From positions 496,001-560,000 of the forward strand of contig JAHDYR010000015.1 of assembly GCA_019828565.1 (NCBI GenBank): a stretch of DNA of 64,000 nt. Reading direction: 5' to 3'. Shown piece after piece: positions 50,185 through 59,880 of this stretch. Origin of the DNA: Carpediemonas membranifera. Its lineage: Eukaryota > Fornicata. The notes below the pieces were generated by a model, which was not told the origin of the DNA, did not search any database, and saw nothing but the letters and a program-made list of their open reading frames with translations. The position numbers were made by a program, and so were the translations under genes. Each line of letters begins with the position of its first letter. The first letter of the stretch is position 1.

Positions 50185-50299
50185 ATTCGGGTAGTACCCC
50201 AGCTCATTGTCGCAAGGGCGACGGGACGTGGGCGAGGCCGGCAATCGCCGGATGCCCGCGTCATTGGTCAAGATTGGTCGGCGCAGTTTATGCGGCCAG

Positions 50300-50880
50300 A
50301 TGACGAACGATTCGCAGCCGGTGGCTGCGACGGCCGAGGAAGTGGCAGAACTGCGTACCACGGTGCAGGAGATGCAGAAAGCTCAGGAGAGATCCACCAA
50401 GATCCTCGAGAGGATGGCCGCCGCAAGCGCCGAATCTGAAGCGGATTTCCACGAGGAACTGGCGTTTGAAGAAGATGAACAAGACCCCATCATGGCTTCC
50501 CTTTCATACATTGAGGCCATGACCGAGCTGCCGAAGAAGCGCCCTCTTCTGGAGGAGGCGAAGTTCCTTCGGAAGGTTCAAACGATCCTCACCTCTTCTA
50601 CAGACACGAAACTCCTCAAGCGCCTTTCCCCCTCCTCTCCGCCCGGCGTAGAGCTCTGATGATGAAGGATGAAGATTACAACGACGTCACAGTCACCTAC
50701 TTTCAGAACCAGGTATGGAAGGCCATCGCGGACAAAGGAACCCTCGACGAGTCCCAGATCGAGTCCTTCGAGCTCAAGTCTAAGATTCACGGAGCCAAGC
50801 GAAAGGGCGACAAGTTTCAGCCTCCGGGAGGCGGGGGCCGAGGCGGCAGCTCTCGCGGTCGCAACCGGCAGTCAAACTAA
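50300..50880 (+). CDS. YR2 gag-like protein (one frameshift)
   Basis: ATG 50300 (an alternative in-frame ATG is 50252). EVAELRTTVQEMQKAQERST coiled coil, acidic stretch, LLEEAKFLRKVQTILTSS. A shift near 50640 in a C run leads to ALMMKDEDYNDVTVTYFQNQ and a Gly/Arg-rich RNA-binding tail (PPGGGGRGGSSRGRNRQSN) to 50880. Similar to the YR1 gag. Confidence 0.7.
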
Positions 50881-50915
50881 CCGAGAACCACCTCTTCCCA
50901 TCGATAACTGGCGAC

Positions 50916-52818
50916 GTGTGGCGACTCTGGGAGCGCTTCGGCGCCTCAGAGCACGTCGTCAGCCTACTCAGAGACGGCGTTCCAATATCACTGACCGCGC
51001 CTCCGTCGGCGGCCGCACCACAGACGCGACTGGACCCACGTGTTCGGGCCAAGCTCCAACAGCTGTTGAACGAGGGCATTCTCCGCAGAACGACCCTGCA
51101 GTCCCTCCGCCATTCGGCCCCCGATCTTCCCTGTTTCGAAAGGCTCGGACGACATCCGAGTAATACACGACCTCCGAGAACTCAACACCGTGACGGAGGA
51201 GACCCGAGTCTTCCGCCTCTTCGGCATCAAACGTGCTTTGGCGACGCTCACGGCCGGGGACTGGATGACGAAGATCGACCTCCGCTCGGGGTACTCTCAA
51301 GTCCCAGTCAGGGAGCAGGACAGGACACTTCTGGGCGTGGTCACTCCGGAGGGCGAGGCATTCTGCTACACTGGACTCCCCTTCGGTTGGACCGCGGCTC
51401 CGTTCTACTTTCAGACAATAACCATCCAGGCCGCAAAGATCATCGCCAGGCGCCTCCAGATCCACGTTTGCGTGTATCTAGACGACTTCCTCCTATCGTC
51501 TGCGCGCAAGGAGCACCTGGCATGGGCAACACACGAGGCCCTCGAGCTCATGCGCTCCCTCGGCCTCATTCCGGGGCTGGACAAGTGTATTCTTCAGCCT
51601 ACACGCTGCTTGGAGTACCTCGGCCTCCTCATCAATACGGAAAACACTTCAGTGCGCCTTTCCAGCGACAAGGCGCGCAAGTATCAGCAGACGTTGATAT
51701 CCGCGTTGGAGAGCGACTCCATCAGCGCCGTCGACTACTCCAAGATCCTAGGGCGTCTCTCCTTCTTCGCTTCCGCAGCGCATGCAGCACAGCTCAAGCT
51801 GCGGCCGTTGCAAGCAAGACAGCCGAGAGGCAGAGTACCTTTGGATGCAGCCCTCAAGCAAGAGCTCGCCCAGTGGGTCTCACTGCTGCAGCAGCGCCCA
51901 GCCAAGTCATTTATCGAGCTCAGGGCCCTCTGGGACATGACAGGCTCCCTGGAGATGACAGTGGCGTCCGACGCATCCAGCTTCGGCTGGGGGGCCAGAG
52001 TATACCTCGGAGAGAACAACAGATCGGCGCATGGGCACTTCCCCCCGCACATAGTGAACGCCCACATCTGCACAAAGGAGCTTTTCGCAGTCGTTCGGGG
52101 CATCGAACTCATCTCTCCACAGCCGCAGGTGCGCACCCTGACAGTTTTCTGCGACAACTCGGCCGTAGTCTCGTGGGTCAACAAGGGCGGATCGACAAGA
52201 GCAGACCAGACAGTCATGAGCCTACTCCACGAGCTGCAACAACACCTCGACAGCAGAAACCTCGTGGCTCGATGTCTTCACATCGCAGGACACCTCAACG
52301 TGGAGCCGGACAGGCTGAGCCGGTTCATGAAGCTCGAGTGGTCGACCCCGCGTTCAGTCCTCGAGCGAATCCAGCGCAACTGGGGACCAGTGCAGGTCGA
52401 CGCGACCGCCGCTCCCACTCGCCGCCTGGCCCTCCCAGGATTCGCTCAGCACGGATGGACTCTCGCAGAACACGGCCTGTCTCGGGACTGGACGGGGATG
52501 AGAGTCTTCGCAGCTCCTCCAGTAGCGATGATTCCAGCGACATATCTGCATATTCGGACGATTCGGTCGCCGACCCAGACTGGATCCCCTCAGACGTGGA
52601 GGTCAGCTGCGATAATAGTGACTCCGGACATCCCGTCACCAGAACTCCGCCGCTTGCTAGCCCTCTCATCAGTTCCCAAGATGTACTTCAGAGTGAACCA
52701 AGATCTTCTGTCGGACTCCGAGCTGTCGCGGCTGGCCGAGAGGGGCAGGATAAGGCTCATCGCGATGATCATCAGGACTTCGAGTTCCTCCTCCACCACG
52801 ACAGGCTCTCACATCTGA
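50916..52818 (+). CDS. YR2 reverse transcriptase - RNase H (one frameshift)
   Basis: It starts with WRLWERFGASEHVVSLLRDG in one frame; a shift near 51130-51180 moves to the frame with TVTEETRVFRLFGIKRAL. RT: KIDLRSGYSQVPV, LPFGWTAAPFYFQ, VCVYLDDFLLSS (about 51475). RNase H: VASDASSFGWGARV (about 51965), FCDNSAVVSWVN, HIAGHLNVEPDRLSR. Ends at 52818, overlapping the YR ORF. No ATG at the start; GTG 50916 is only the frame edge. Confidence 0.87.
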
Positions 52819-53677
52819 GCCTAGAGGCGTCACGCAGGGCAGTCGCGGGCTACCTCGTCAAGTTCAACGCGTCGAGAGACACCACGCTATCACACGCGGC
52901 GCAGCTCAGGCAGCACCTCATGAGCGAAGCCAAGACCTCGGGGCCCGACACGATCGGCAAGAAGGGACACTGGATTTGCAAAGCGGCCCCACTGATCTGC
53001 GACTGGACCCCCCGCAGGACAGCAGCGAGATCATTCGATCAGTCCGCAACGTAGCATCCACCACCAGACTGACTGGCGGGGCTCGACCGGTGACGAGCGA
53101 CATAATCCGGTCGGGTTTCCGACGTTGGAAACAAGATCCGAAGACGTTCCAGGCGGTCTTGTTCGCCGCACTCTGCTTCCAAACTGTCAGCCGCGGCAAG
53201 GAAATCTTCACTCTGACGAGGGGAGACGTGACGTTCAGCCCAGAGGGCGACGCGACGCTGTTCATGGCACGCACCAAGACTACCACAGCGGTGAAGAAGC
53301 TCGTGGTCAACGCCACCTTTGACTCATTCAACATCGCGAAGGCGCTCCAGCTTTGGGTCAACTTGGCCACGAAGCGCGACACGGATTCACTATGGAGGAA
53401 GGTCAACGGAGACACGATCAGCAAGACAGAGGGGCTGTCAGAAGGCGCAATGAGGCGCTGGATCGCAGCAGTGTTTGGCGACTCCGTCACTTGGCACAGC
53501 TTCAGAAAGGGCGCGGCGACCGAGCTCGCCGTCGCCGGCACTCCTGAGCACGTGCTGATGGCACTGGGGAACTGGCGCTCCGCGAAGAGCCTGCTGGCGT
53601 ACACCGGCAATGGCATCCGCCAGCACCCCGCGGTCCAGAGAGACATCGCCAGGTCTCTTTTGGGCAAGCCACTGTAA
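52560..53677 (+). CDS. YR2 tyrosine recombinase (one frameshift)
   Basis: It overlaps the RT-RH end in the -1 frame; the overlap encodes VADPDWIPSDVEVS, matching the DPDYIPSE motif of YR1. A shift near 53010 in a C run leads into TTRLTGGARPVTSDIIRSGF. Catalytic motifs: TVSRGKEIFTL, TWHSFRKGAATELAV and AKSLLAYTGNG. No clear ATG near the start, so expression by frameshifting or re-initiation is likely. The start coordinate is approximate. Confidence 0.8.
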
Positions 53678-53833
53678 ACATTCGATGGGATGTTTATGGG
53701 GCAGGCTGTTGCGACCTCACGGGAGGTGACAGCTAGGAGTTAATGATATCTCCTCGGCCGGCGGGACAACCCCGTTGGATCTACAGAGTGTAGAGGGTCA
53801 GGTGGCCCGCGAGTCGGGCGTCAATAAACATAT
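53678..53833. other. Spacer between YR2 and tRNA-Leu
   Basis: 156 bp, no gene. It contains AATAAA at 53823-53828, just before the tRNA 3' end; nothing else is assigned. Confidence 0.5.
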
Positions 53834-53914
53834 GTGCGAAGTGGGATTCGAACCCACGCCCCCGAAGAGACTGGTGCCTTAAACCAGCGCCTTAGACCAC
53901 TCGGCCATCCGCAC
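53834..53914 (-). tRNA. tRNA-Leu (anticodon AAG)
   Basis: The minus strand folds as a class II tRNA: acceptor GTGCGGA with TTCGCAC (one mismatch), D arm with GGCCGAGTGG, anticodon stem CTGGT/ACCAG with loop TTAAGGC (anticodon AAG), a long variable arm TCTC-TTCG-GGGG and T arm GTGGGTTCGAATCCCAC. A-box (TGGCCGAGTGG) and B-box (GGTTCGAATCC) promoters are present. No intron and no encoded CCA. YR3 begins two bases from its 5' end. Confidence 0.95.
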
Positions 53915-53915
53915 T

Positions 53916-54141
53916 GCATATCATCGATATGTAAGCTATCACGCCTCGGGCGTGGCTCACGCCCTGACACTGCTGGGTCAGGGTGTGTCAGAACAGGATT
54001 CCGGGGACACGAGAAAGATGGCCAAAATATTTAGAAAATCTCGAAAGATATGATTGTGGATACGGTCTTGATCCGTCCCGATCGCGAGCAGATCGTATCC
54101 CTCCAGCAGAAACCGTGAGGATGGCCGAAGGCGACACGGAT
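53916..54141 (+). repeat. YR3 repeat A1
   Basis: 226 bp, repeated at 58048-58273. Hairpins GGGCGTG-GCT-CACGCCC and CCCTGAC-loop-GTCAGGG lie near its start. The gag ATG (54121) is inside its 3' end. Confidence 0.9.
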
Positions 54142-54660
54142 AACGCTGATCCGCCGCCTGTCACCATGGAGAGCCTTGCTGAGCTCATACAACAGCAGCA
54201 GAACGTCATTACGGCACTCCGTTCGGAGGTTTCATCGGTTAAGGACAGTACACGGGACCCGAGACGCCCGTCTCGGATAGGAGCCGTTGCTAAGGAGTAC
54301 GACCACCTCCGCGAGACACTTGCCGACATCAGAGGTATCCTCAACAACCCGGAGATGACGCGCGTCAACCAGATCGAAGCCGCGATCGAGGCGGTCTTCG
54401 AGCGCAGACTCGAGTTCCTACGGCTATATGACAGCCACTCCGACACCGCTGCGCGCTACTTCATGGCTATTTCGAGAGAAGAACGAGACGCGCAACGCTT
54501 CGTAGTGCTGGCCGCCAAGGCGGCCAAGGCCACCACCGCCTCCTCGACCCAAGCGGTTCCAGAGAGGCTTCGGCGGCTTCAGCCGCAACTCTCCCCGCTT
54601 CAACAACAACAACCGTCGTGCCCCGGCAACCGACCTCGGACCGGGGCGGGCCCAGTAGAG
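54121..54660 (+). CDS. YR3 gag-like protein
   Basis: ATG 54121. ESLAELIQQQQNVITALRSE coiled coil, VAKEYDHLRETLADIRGIL, then VFERRLEFLRLYDSHSDTAA and a basic Pro/Gln/Arg-rich end. It matches the YR4 gag (VEKRLEFLRVLDSANEEAAA). The frame has no stop until 57804; the end given is where gag-like sequence fades near the internal TATA box. Confidence 0.7.
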
Positions 54661-54692
54661 GCCAGAGAAGGGTTAAGCCTGAACCCGATGAC

Positions 54693-54701
54693 TATAAAAG
54701 G
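54693..54701 (+). promoter_or_regulatory. Internal TATA box before YR3 RT-RH
   Basis: TATAAAAGG, 38 nt from the ATG at 54731. YR4 has the same 9-mer at 60396, also 38 nt from its RT-RH ATG. This suggests an internal promoter with a very short 5' UTR. Confidence 0.65.
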
Positions 54702-54730
54702 CTCGATATACTTCGAAGAGTTTGTTTGCA

Positions 54731-56821
54731 ATGGAAAGAGAAGAAGCACAAGAAGATCAGCAAGACACCTCCACCCAGTGTATACAGGGGCTGACGGGCT
54801 CGATGAGCCGTCGGTGGATGAGGTGGGAGGCCCTCGGGGCCAGCAGGGAGGTGGTGCAACTGTTACGAGAGGGAGTGAAGGTCACCCCGGCAGCACCGGC
54901 GCTCAATGCGCACCTCCAGAAGGAGACAGACACGATGAAGGCTCTACTAGAGGAGCTACTGCAACAGAAAGCAATAGAGAAGGGCGAGGCGACGACAATA
55001 TGCCCCCTGTTTACATTAGAGAAGAAGATCGCAGGCAGCTACCGTCTGATACACGACCTGAGACCGGTCAATGCATACCAAGAGGACCTAACATTCAGGC
55101 TGAAGGGCCTAGCAGAGATACAGCATGGCGTTCCGAGAAACTCGTGGGGAATAACATTGGACATGAAGTCCGGGTACTACCAGCTCCTAGTGGAGGAGAA
55201 CTCACGACAGGAACTCGGATTCTCGTTCGAGGGAGAACAATACAGATGGAGAGGACTCCCTTTCGGCCTCTCAACGGCGCCACGGCAGTTTCAGTCGGTT
55301 ACGTCACAGATGGCGAAGATCTTGCGCTCACTTCTCGAAGGACTGAAAATATACGTGTATCTGGACGATCTGCTCATAATCAGTCGCTCGAGAGTGTCGT
55401 TGAGCGCCCAGGTCCCACGGATCTTAGAGATCTTGGACTCACTTGGAGTCGTCCTATCGAGAGAGAAGTGCCACTTGACCCCGTCCCAGAGGGTAACTTA
55501 CTTGGGCGTGATAGTCGACTTGCGCGAGATGACGATGTCGCTGCCAGAGGAGAAGAGGGCTCAGTACAGCAGTCTCATAGCCAACCTGCAACTCAAGAGA
55601 CACACAAAGCGGGACCTTCAGACCCTTCACGGAAAGCTACTCTTCTGCCGGTTCGCACTAGGGACGCGGGCACTTGTCCGGCTCAGAGAGCTGCAGGTCA
55701 GGATCGCTGGCTGCGACGACCGAGTGCGGTACCCAAAGTCCAGCCTGCCCCAGGACCTACGAACGGACCTGCGGTGGTGGGCCAGACAGCTATCATCCGA
55801 TCCGGCATGGTACTTCGGCCCAAGAGGCCAGGTACTTCGTATGGAGACCGACGCGTCGGACTATGCGTTCGGCGCGACGCTGTTTGTCGAAGACACGTCC
55901 CTCAACATCCAGGGCAGGTTCTCAGAGGCACAATGCTCCAAGAGCATCAACGCGAAGGAGCTATGGGCAATGGAGGAAGGCCTGCGGAGATGGACGAGCG
56001 ACATTCAGGAGAGGGACCTACTCCTAGCCGGGGACAACACATCAGCGCTTTCATGGGTCCTGAAGTCAAGCACCAGAGCCCCCCGACACATCAGAAGGAC
56101 GATTGTGAAGCTTCACGACTACTTGTTCGAGATTGGCTGCAGGATAAGAACCAAGCACATTCCAGGGAGATACAACACGACTGCCGACGGGCTGTCCAGG
56201 TACCGGAAGCTGGACTGGAACTCACCCGCGGCGATGCTCCAGAGCGCGCTGGAACGATGGGGGTCAGTAGACCGATCACTCTTCTGCGCGGAGAGATTCC
56301 TGCCGGAGGACCACGACTTCCAGACGGACGCATTTACATGCAATTGGTCAGAGATGAGGTCATTGGCGGTCCCACCAGTCAGCCTACTGGACAAGGTCAT
56401 CGCCAGGGCGGAGGAGATCGCCACGTCAGACGAGACGCACCCCGCACTGCAGCAGAGAGGCCTATTAGTCATCGCACCACAACGCAGGACGAACTCCAAC
56501 GCCAGACTGGCAGCCATAGCACAGGACTGGTTCGAGGCAGCGTTCCCGACCAGCTGGTGGGCCCACACGGAGATAGGGAGCCTCTTCACAGGCAAGCAGA
56601 GAGCGACGTTCATAGCCTACTGGATCCCGATCGCCACAGAGACCTCGTCCTCACAGCCGGGGGAGTCCTGCAACAGAGAGCGAGAGAACGTATCGCCAGC
56701 GGAAGACAGGAGGAGCACAGGTGGCGAAGAAGCCCCAGAGAGTTCGAGACAGGCCTCAGAGATCAGATACTCGGAGCAGCACTCATCAGGGACCGGGAAC
56801 GGAGCACCCGAGAGCGCATAG
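54731..56821 (+). CDS. YR3 reverse transcriptase - RNase H
   Basis: ATG 54731, 696 codons, intact. N-terminus MEREEAQEDQQDTS, then WMRWEALGASREVVQLLREG. RT: YRLIHDLRPVNAYQ, TLDMKSGYYQLLVE, LPFGLSTAPRQFQSV, IYVYLDDLLIIS (about 55350), REKCHLTPSQRVTYLGVIV. RNase H: ETDASDYAFGATLF (about 55845), LAGDNTSALSWVL, TKHIPGRYNTTADGLSR. A C-terminal ~200-residue extension follows. It starts in its own frame with its own TATA box, separate from gag. Confidence 0.92.
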   Translation: MEREEAQEDQQDTSTQCIQGLTGSMSRRWMRWEALGASREVVQLLREGVKVTPAAPALNAHLQKETDTMKALLEELLQQKAIEKGEATTICPLFTLEKKIAGSYRLIHDLRPVNAYQEDLTFRLKGLAEIQHGVPRNSWGITLDMKSGYYQLLVEENSRQELGFSFEGEQYRWRGLPFGLSTAPRQFQSVTSQMAKILRSLLEGLKIYVYLDDLLIISRSRVSLSAQVPRILEILDSLGVVLSREKCHLTPSQRVTYLGVIVDLREMTMSLPEEKRAQYSSLIANLQLKRHTKRDLQTLHGKLLFCRFALGTRALVRLRELQVRIAGCDDRVRYPKSSLPQDLRTDLRWWARQLSSDPAWYFGPRGQVLRMETDASDYAFGATLFVEDTSLNIQGRFSEAQCSKSINAKELWAMEEGLRRWTSDIQERDLLLAGDNTSALSWVLKSSTRAPRHIRRTIVKLHDYLFEIGCRIRTKHIPGRYNTTADGLSRYRKLDWNSPAAMLQSALERWGSVDRSLFCAERFLPEDHDFQTDAFTCNWSEMRSLAVPPVSLLDKVIARAEEIATSDETHPALQQRGLLVIAPQRRTNSNARLAAIAQDWFEAAFPTSWWAHTEIGSLFTGKQRATFIAYWIPIATETSSSQPGESCNRERENVSPAEDRRSTGGEEAPESSRQASEIRYSEQHSSGTGNGAPESA

Positions 56822-57804
56822 CCGTGGAGACGGCAAAGTACATCAGTTTTGCAGAACGTATGATGGAGGAAGAGGAGGAAGCTGGAGAGAACAGAGACAC
56901 GGTAGGAGCAAGGGCAGAAACAGCCGTTTTCCTGGGCGAGATGGCACAACGCATTAGGGACGCAGACTGGAGAGCAGAAGTCGAAGAGATCGCACAGATG
57001 GCGCCTGATGACGACTACCTCCTACACTACATGATACAAGAGATCCCTTTCATTGCCAAGGACACATTCCTCGTCAAGGAAGCAAATATCAGGACTGGCC
57101 TAGAGTCGATCAACCATGGTCTGGAGAGCTCACCCATCCACAGGGCTCTTATACGCGCGTGTGCAAGAATGGCCGGCAAGTGCGAGCTCACTGTGGGTCG
57201 TAAGACTGGAAAGGCATACCCGGTGACAGTCGAGCAGCTGAAGAGAGCAGCAGCCGCGGCGCGCAAGACCAAGTCACCGGCGCTCACGCAGGCAGTAGCC
57301 TTCGGACTGACGTGCTTCTCCACCGTCAGCAGATCAGGGGAGATAATGAGCTTACTCACGACCGACGTTCGGCGGGTGAGAGAGGGCTACGAGATCACTA
57401 TTCGAAGATCCAAGACCAGGGATGAGCCCATGGTGAAGCTGATCCCACTACTAGCAGCAGGAGGCTTAAGCCCAGCCAAGTGGCTGAGAGCACACCTCAA
57501 CGACATTCAGACGGAAGGACCCCTGTGGAGATCCATACAGCACACCGAGAGCCTGCTGAGAGACAACTGCCTTCCACTGACAGCAACAAGGTGGCGCAGA
57601 TGGGAGATGATCATGGACGTCAACGAGGTCTTCAAGGCAACAGGACACAGCTTCAGACGTGGAGCCGTCGTTCACATGATCGATGAAGGGCGTTCCCCAT
57701 TGGTTATTCAGGCACTAGGAGGCTGGAAGTCGATCGATTCGGTGAATAGATACTGTGAAGAGGCCATTCGAATCTCACAGCATGCTCTGCAGAGAAGAAC
57801 ATAG
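56737..57804 (+). CDS. YR3 tyrosine recombinase
   Basis: It lies in the frame -1 to RT-RH, overlapping its end; the start is approximate because the frame is open from 53983. N-terminal helical part (AVETAKYISFAERMMEEEEE), core-binding region, then catalytic motifs TCFSTVSRSGEIMSLL (Arg), ATGHSFRRGAVVHMID (H-x-x-R) and WKSIDSVNRYCEEAI (Tyr). Ends at 57804. The gag and YR share one frame, but they are probably separate proteins. Confidence 0.85.
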   Translation, partial: REFETGLRDQILGAALIRDRERSTRERIAVETAKYISFAERMMEEEEEAGENRDTVGARAETAVFLGEMAQRIRDADWRAEVEEIAQMAPDDDYLLHYMIQEIPFIAKDTFLVKEANIRTGLESINHGLESSPIHRALIRACARMAGKCELTVGRKTGKAYPVTVEQLKRAAAAARKTKSPALTQAVAFGLTCFSTVSRSGEIMSLLTTDVRRVREGYEITIRRSKTRDEPMVKLIPLLAAGGLSPAKWLRAHLNDIQTEGPLWRSIQHTESLLRDNCLPLTATRWRRWEMIMDVNEVFKATGHSFRRGAVVHMIDEGRSPLVIQALGGWKSIDSVNRYCEEAIRISQHALQRRT

Positions 57805-58007
57805 AATATAGGACATAAGAGAGCATTGTAGCGATAAAGGGAGATGAAACGGAACGAGGGGAAAAGAATCAGGCAAGAGTTAGAGAAATGGATGTTTCTC
57901 GGATTCGGAACAGGAATTACATATGCCACGTATAACCGGCACAGAAGGTCATAAGTGCAGTAGAGGAAGGCTCAGGGGTACCATCGCAAGGTTAGATGGC
58001 GGGATGC
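57805..58007. other. YR3 3' non-coding region
   Basis: 203 bp between the YR stop and repeat B1; no gene. AT-richer than the coding part. Confidence 0.5.
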
Positions 58008-58273
58008 ATCAATTTGGAATAGTCGATTATCGTCGACCAAATGGTCGGCATATCATCGATATGTAAGCTATCACGCCTCGGGCGTGGCTCACGCCCTGAC
58101 ACTGCTGGGTCAGGGTGTGTCAGAACAGGATTCCGGGGACACGAGAAAGATGGCCAAAATATTTAGAAAATCTCGAAAGATATGATTGTGGATACGGTCT
58201 TGATCCGTCCCGATCGCGAGCAGATCGTATCCCTCCAGCAGAAACCGTGAGGATGGCCGAAGGCGACACGGAT
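58008..58273 (+). repeat. YR3 repeats B1 and A2
   Basis: B1 58008-58047 (ATCAATTTGGAATAGTCG...) is repeated exactly at 59841-59880. A2 58048-58273 repeats A1 (53916-54141). Confidence 0.9.
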
Positions 58274-58386
58274 GACGGGCCAAGGCCGCCAAACGGAATA
58301 TAAATTTGATTATTGCTCTTTCAGCGTAAAAATGAACAATTGGTTTTGATTCATTCAAAGTTCTGCTCACAAATTGAAGAGAGTGA

Positions 58387-59316
58387 ATGGTCGTAACTGA
58401 TTCAGAGAGACTGAACATAGCAACACTTCTCGGAAGTGAAATGTCTATAGCAAACATTGCACGCGTAACGGGCCGTTGCCGCAATGTCATCTATGATATC
58501 AAGGCCAATAGAGCGAAATGCTCTGGAAAGAGAGTGAGATCAGCTACCAAGATGAGCCCAGAAGTGACGAAGTATGTACGTGACTATGTTCTCCAGAATC
58601 CGGCTGCTCGGCTTAGCGACATAGCCACTGTCGTGCAGCTGAAGTTCGGTATTTCAGTATCGCTATCCAGCCTCTCCCAGACGATACTACACAAAGAGAA
58701 GCTTACGCTCAAGGTCGGTGACACCAGATGGATGGAAAGGAATCCAGAGGAAGCCTGGCGTTTCCGTTCATTCTACGCAACGGAGATTGCCCCGTACTAT
58801 TCCACCGATCAAGTCTTCTTCCTCGACGAGACTAGCTTCGACCCCCGTCACCTGGCGGTCAAGCGAGTGCGTGGCCCAAAAGGCGTTAGGACATATGCTT
58901 GCCGCAAGGGTGGCCCGGTCGGCCAGCGTTACTCGGTGTGCGCGACTCTTGGCGTCGAAGGGATCAAGCACAGAGTCATAACGACAGGTACATTTACTGC
59001 TGACAAGTTTCTAGACAATACCATAGAGTTGCTGGGGATGATACCGGGGTGCGTCCTCGTGATGGACAATGCCTCCATACACGCACTCAAGGGCAAGCTT
59101 GACGCCCTAATGCAACTCTATGATGTCCGCATCGTCTTCCTCCCTAAGTATTCGCCATTCTTGAACCCAATCGAGGTTGTGTTCGCGTGGATCAAGGCGT
59201 TTGTTCACACGCACTTTAAGGACATGGGGCGTTTGCCGGCAATACTCGCCGCCTTTGATGACGTTGCCAAGAAAAACATAAGAGGTCTCTACGAGAAGCA
59301 TGGATATTCCCATTAA
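58387..59316 (+). CDS. Mariner-like transposase (DDE)
   Basis: ATG 58387, 309 codons, intact. N-terminal helix-turn-helix region (MSIANIARVTGRCRNVIYDI and a second one, RLSDIATVVQLKFGISVSLS). Catalytic Asp in QVFFLDETSFD, Asp in CVLVMDNASIH, Glu in YSPFLNPIEVVF. There are 35 residues between the second Asp and the Glu. It cuts and pastes the element at TA sites. Ends 6 bp before the stop of the convergent ORF. Confidence 0.93.
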   Translation: MVVTDSERLNIATLLGSEMSIANIARVTGRCRNVIYDIKANRAKCSGKRVRSATKMSPEVTKYVRDYVLQNPAARLSDIATVVQLKFGISVSLSSLSQTILHKEKLTLKVGDTRWMERNPEEAWRFRSFYATEIAPYYSTDQVFFLDETSFDPRHLAVKRVRGPKGVRTYACRKGGPVGQRYSVCATLGVEGIKHRVITTGTFTADKFLDNTIELLGMIPGCVLVMDNASIHALKGKLDALMQLYDVRIVFLPKYSPFLNPIEVVFAWIKAFVHTHFKDMGRLPAILAAFDDVAKKNIRGLYEKHGYSH

Positions 59317-59322
59317 AGCTGT

Positions 59323-59772
59323 TTATTCTCTCAATTCTTGGCTGGATGCAACAGATAGAGCTGGCTGAGAAGGTTCGCTGCGCTCTGCTTCCTCCAAAGA
59401 CGCAAGGAACGAGATAACGCGAGAGTACCACTCGGGCTTCACTGGGATGGAGATAAAGCCGTGCGACACTTCTCTCCGCGGTGCAGGCTGATAGTCAGAG
59501 GATGAGGGCGTCGAGTGCGGCTTCAGGAGACCGGCGGGAGGATTAGCGACAGTGGCATGTCCTCGCATGATCTCGAATGCCCATGCGGCAATCATCCTTC
59601 CAGGGAGAGCCCGTGCAATCTCCGAGTTCTCCACCAACGTCCTCATTCCCTGTGTTATCGCGGAGTTATCAACATTACCATCCTCAGCTGTAGATAAAAC
59701 ATCTTTGAATGGGCATCCAGCCCTGTTGTGGTTCTTGCAGCTGCACAGGCTACACGTTACAGTTCTCACCAT
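59323..59772 (-). CDS. Second ORF of the mariner-like element (unknown)
   Basis: ATG 59772, 149 codons, intact. Cys cluster at the N-terminus (TCSLCSCKNHNRAGCPF), a helical middle (MRTLVENSEIARALPGRMIA), and a Ser/Pro/Glu-rich C-terminus. No family is recognised. It is convergent with the transposase and inside the same terminal repeats. Standard Tc1/mariner elements carry only a transposase. It may be an accessory DNA-binding protein or a captured gene. Confidence 0.7.
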   Translation of the reverse strand: MVRTVTCSLCSCKNHNRAGCPFKDVLSTAEDGNVDNSAITQGMRTLVENSEIARALPGRMIAAWAFEIMRGHATVANPPAGLLKPHSTPSSSDYQPAPRREVSHGFISIPVKPEWYSRVISFLASLEEAERSEPSQPALSVASSQELRE

Positions 59773-59840
59773 CTGTCGTCAATCAAAAAGTTCCAGGCCT
59801 AATCAAAATGATGTTCATTTTTAGAGTAAAAGAGCAATAG

Positions 59841-59880
59841 ATCAATTTGGAATAGTCGATTATCGTCGACCAAATGGTCG
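59841..59880 (+). repeat. YR3 repeat B2
   Basis: Exact 40-bp copy of B1 (58008-58047), displaced from A2 by the mariner insertion. Confidence 0.9.

Larger units (their letters stand above)
50185..53833 (+). mobile_element. YR2: tyrosine-recombinase retroelement (3' repeats not found)
   Basis: gag (50300), RT-RH and YR follow the end of YR1 directly. A GTCGC-AAGG-GCGAC hairpin lies in the leader. No second copy of the 5' leader or of a B repeat was found before the tRNA, so the 3' end appears to be lost. The right boundary is arbitrary. Confidence 0.7.
58313..59837 (+). mobile_element. Tc1/mariner-like DNA transposon, complete (1,525 bp)
   Basis: It is flanked by TA on both sides (58311-58312 and 59838-59839). 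The ends form ~40-bp imperfect inverted repeats: TTGCTCTTTCAGCGTAAAAA on the left and TTGCTCTTTTACTCTAAAAA on the reverse of the right. Two convergent ORFs, transposase and an unknown protein, fill it. It sits between A2 and B2 of YR3. Confidence 0.93.
53916..59880 (+). mobile_element. YR3: tyrosine-recombinase retroelement with split direct repeats, carrying a mariner insertion
   Basis: A1 53916-54141, gag, RT-RH, YR, B1 58008-58047, A2 58048-58273, spacer, mariner insertion 58313-59837, B2 59841-59880. A1 and A2 are 226 bp; B1 and B2 are 40 bp. All genes are intact. YR4 follows B2 directly. Confidence 0.9.

Noticed and set aside
53983-57804. A single 1,273-codon protein spanning all of YR3
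   Set aside because: Its middle overlaps the clearly real RT-RH in another frame and has no domain of its own; only the gag and YR ends look like protein.
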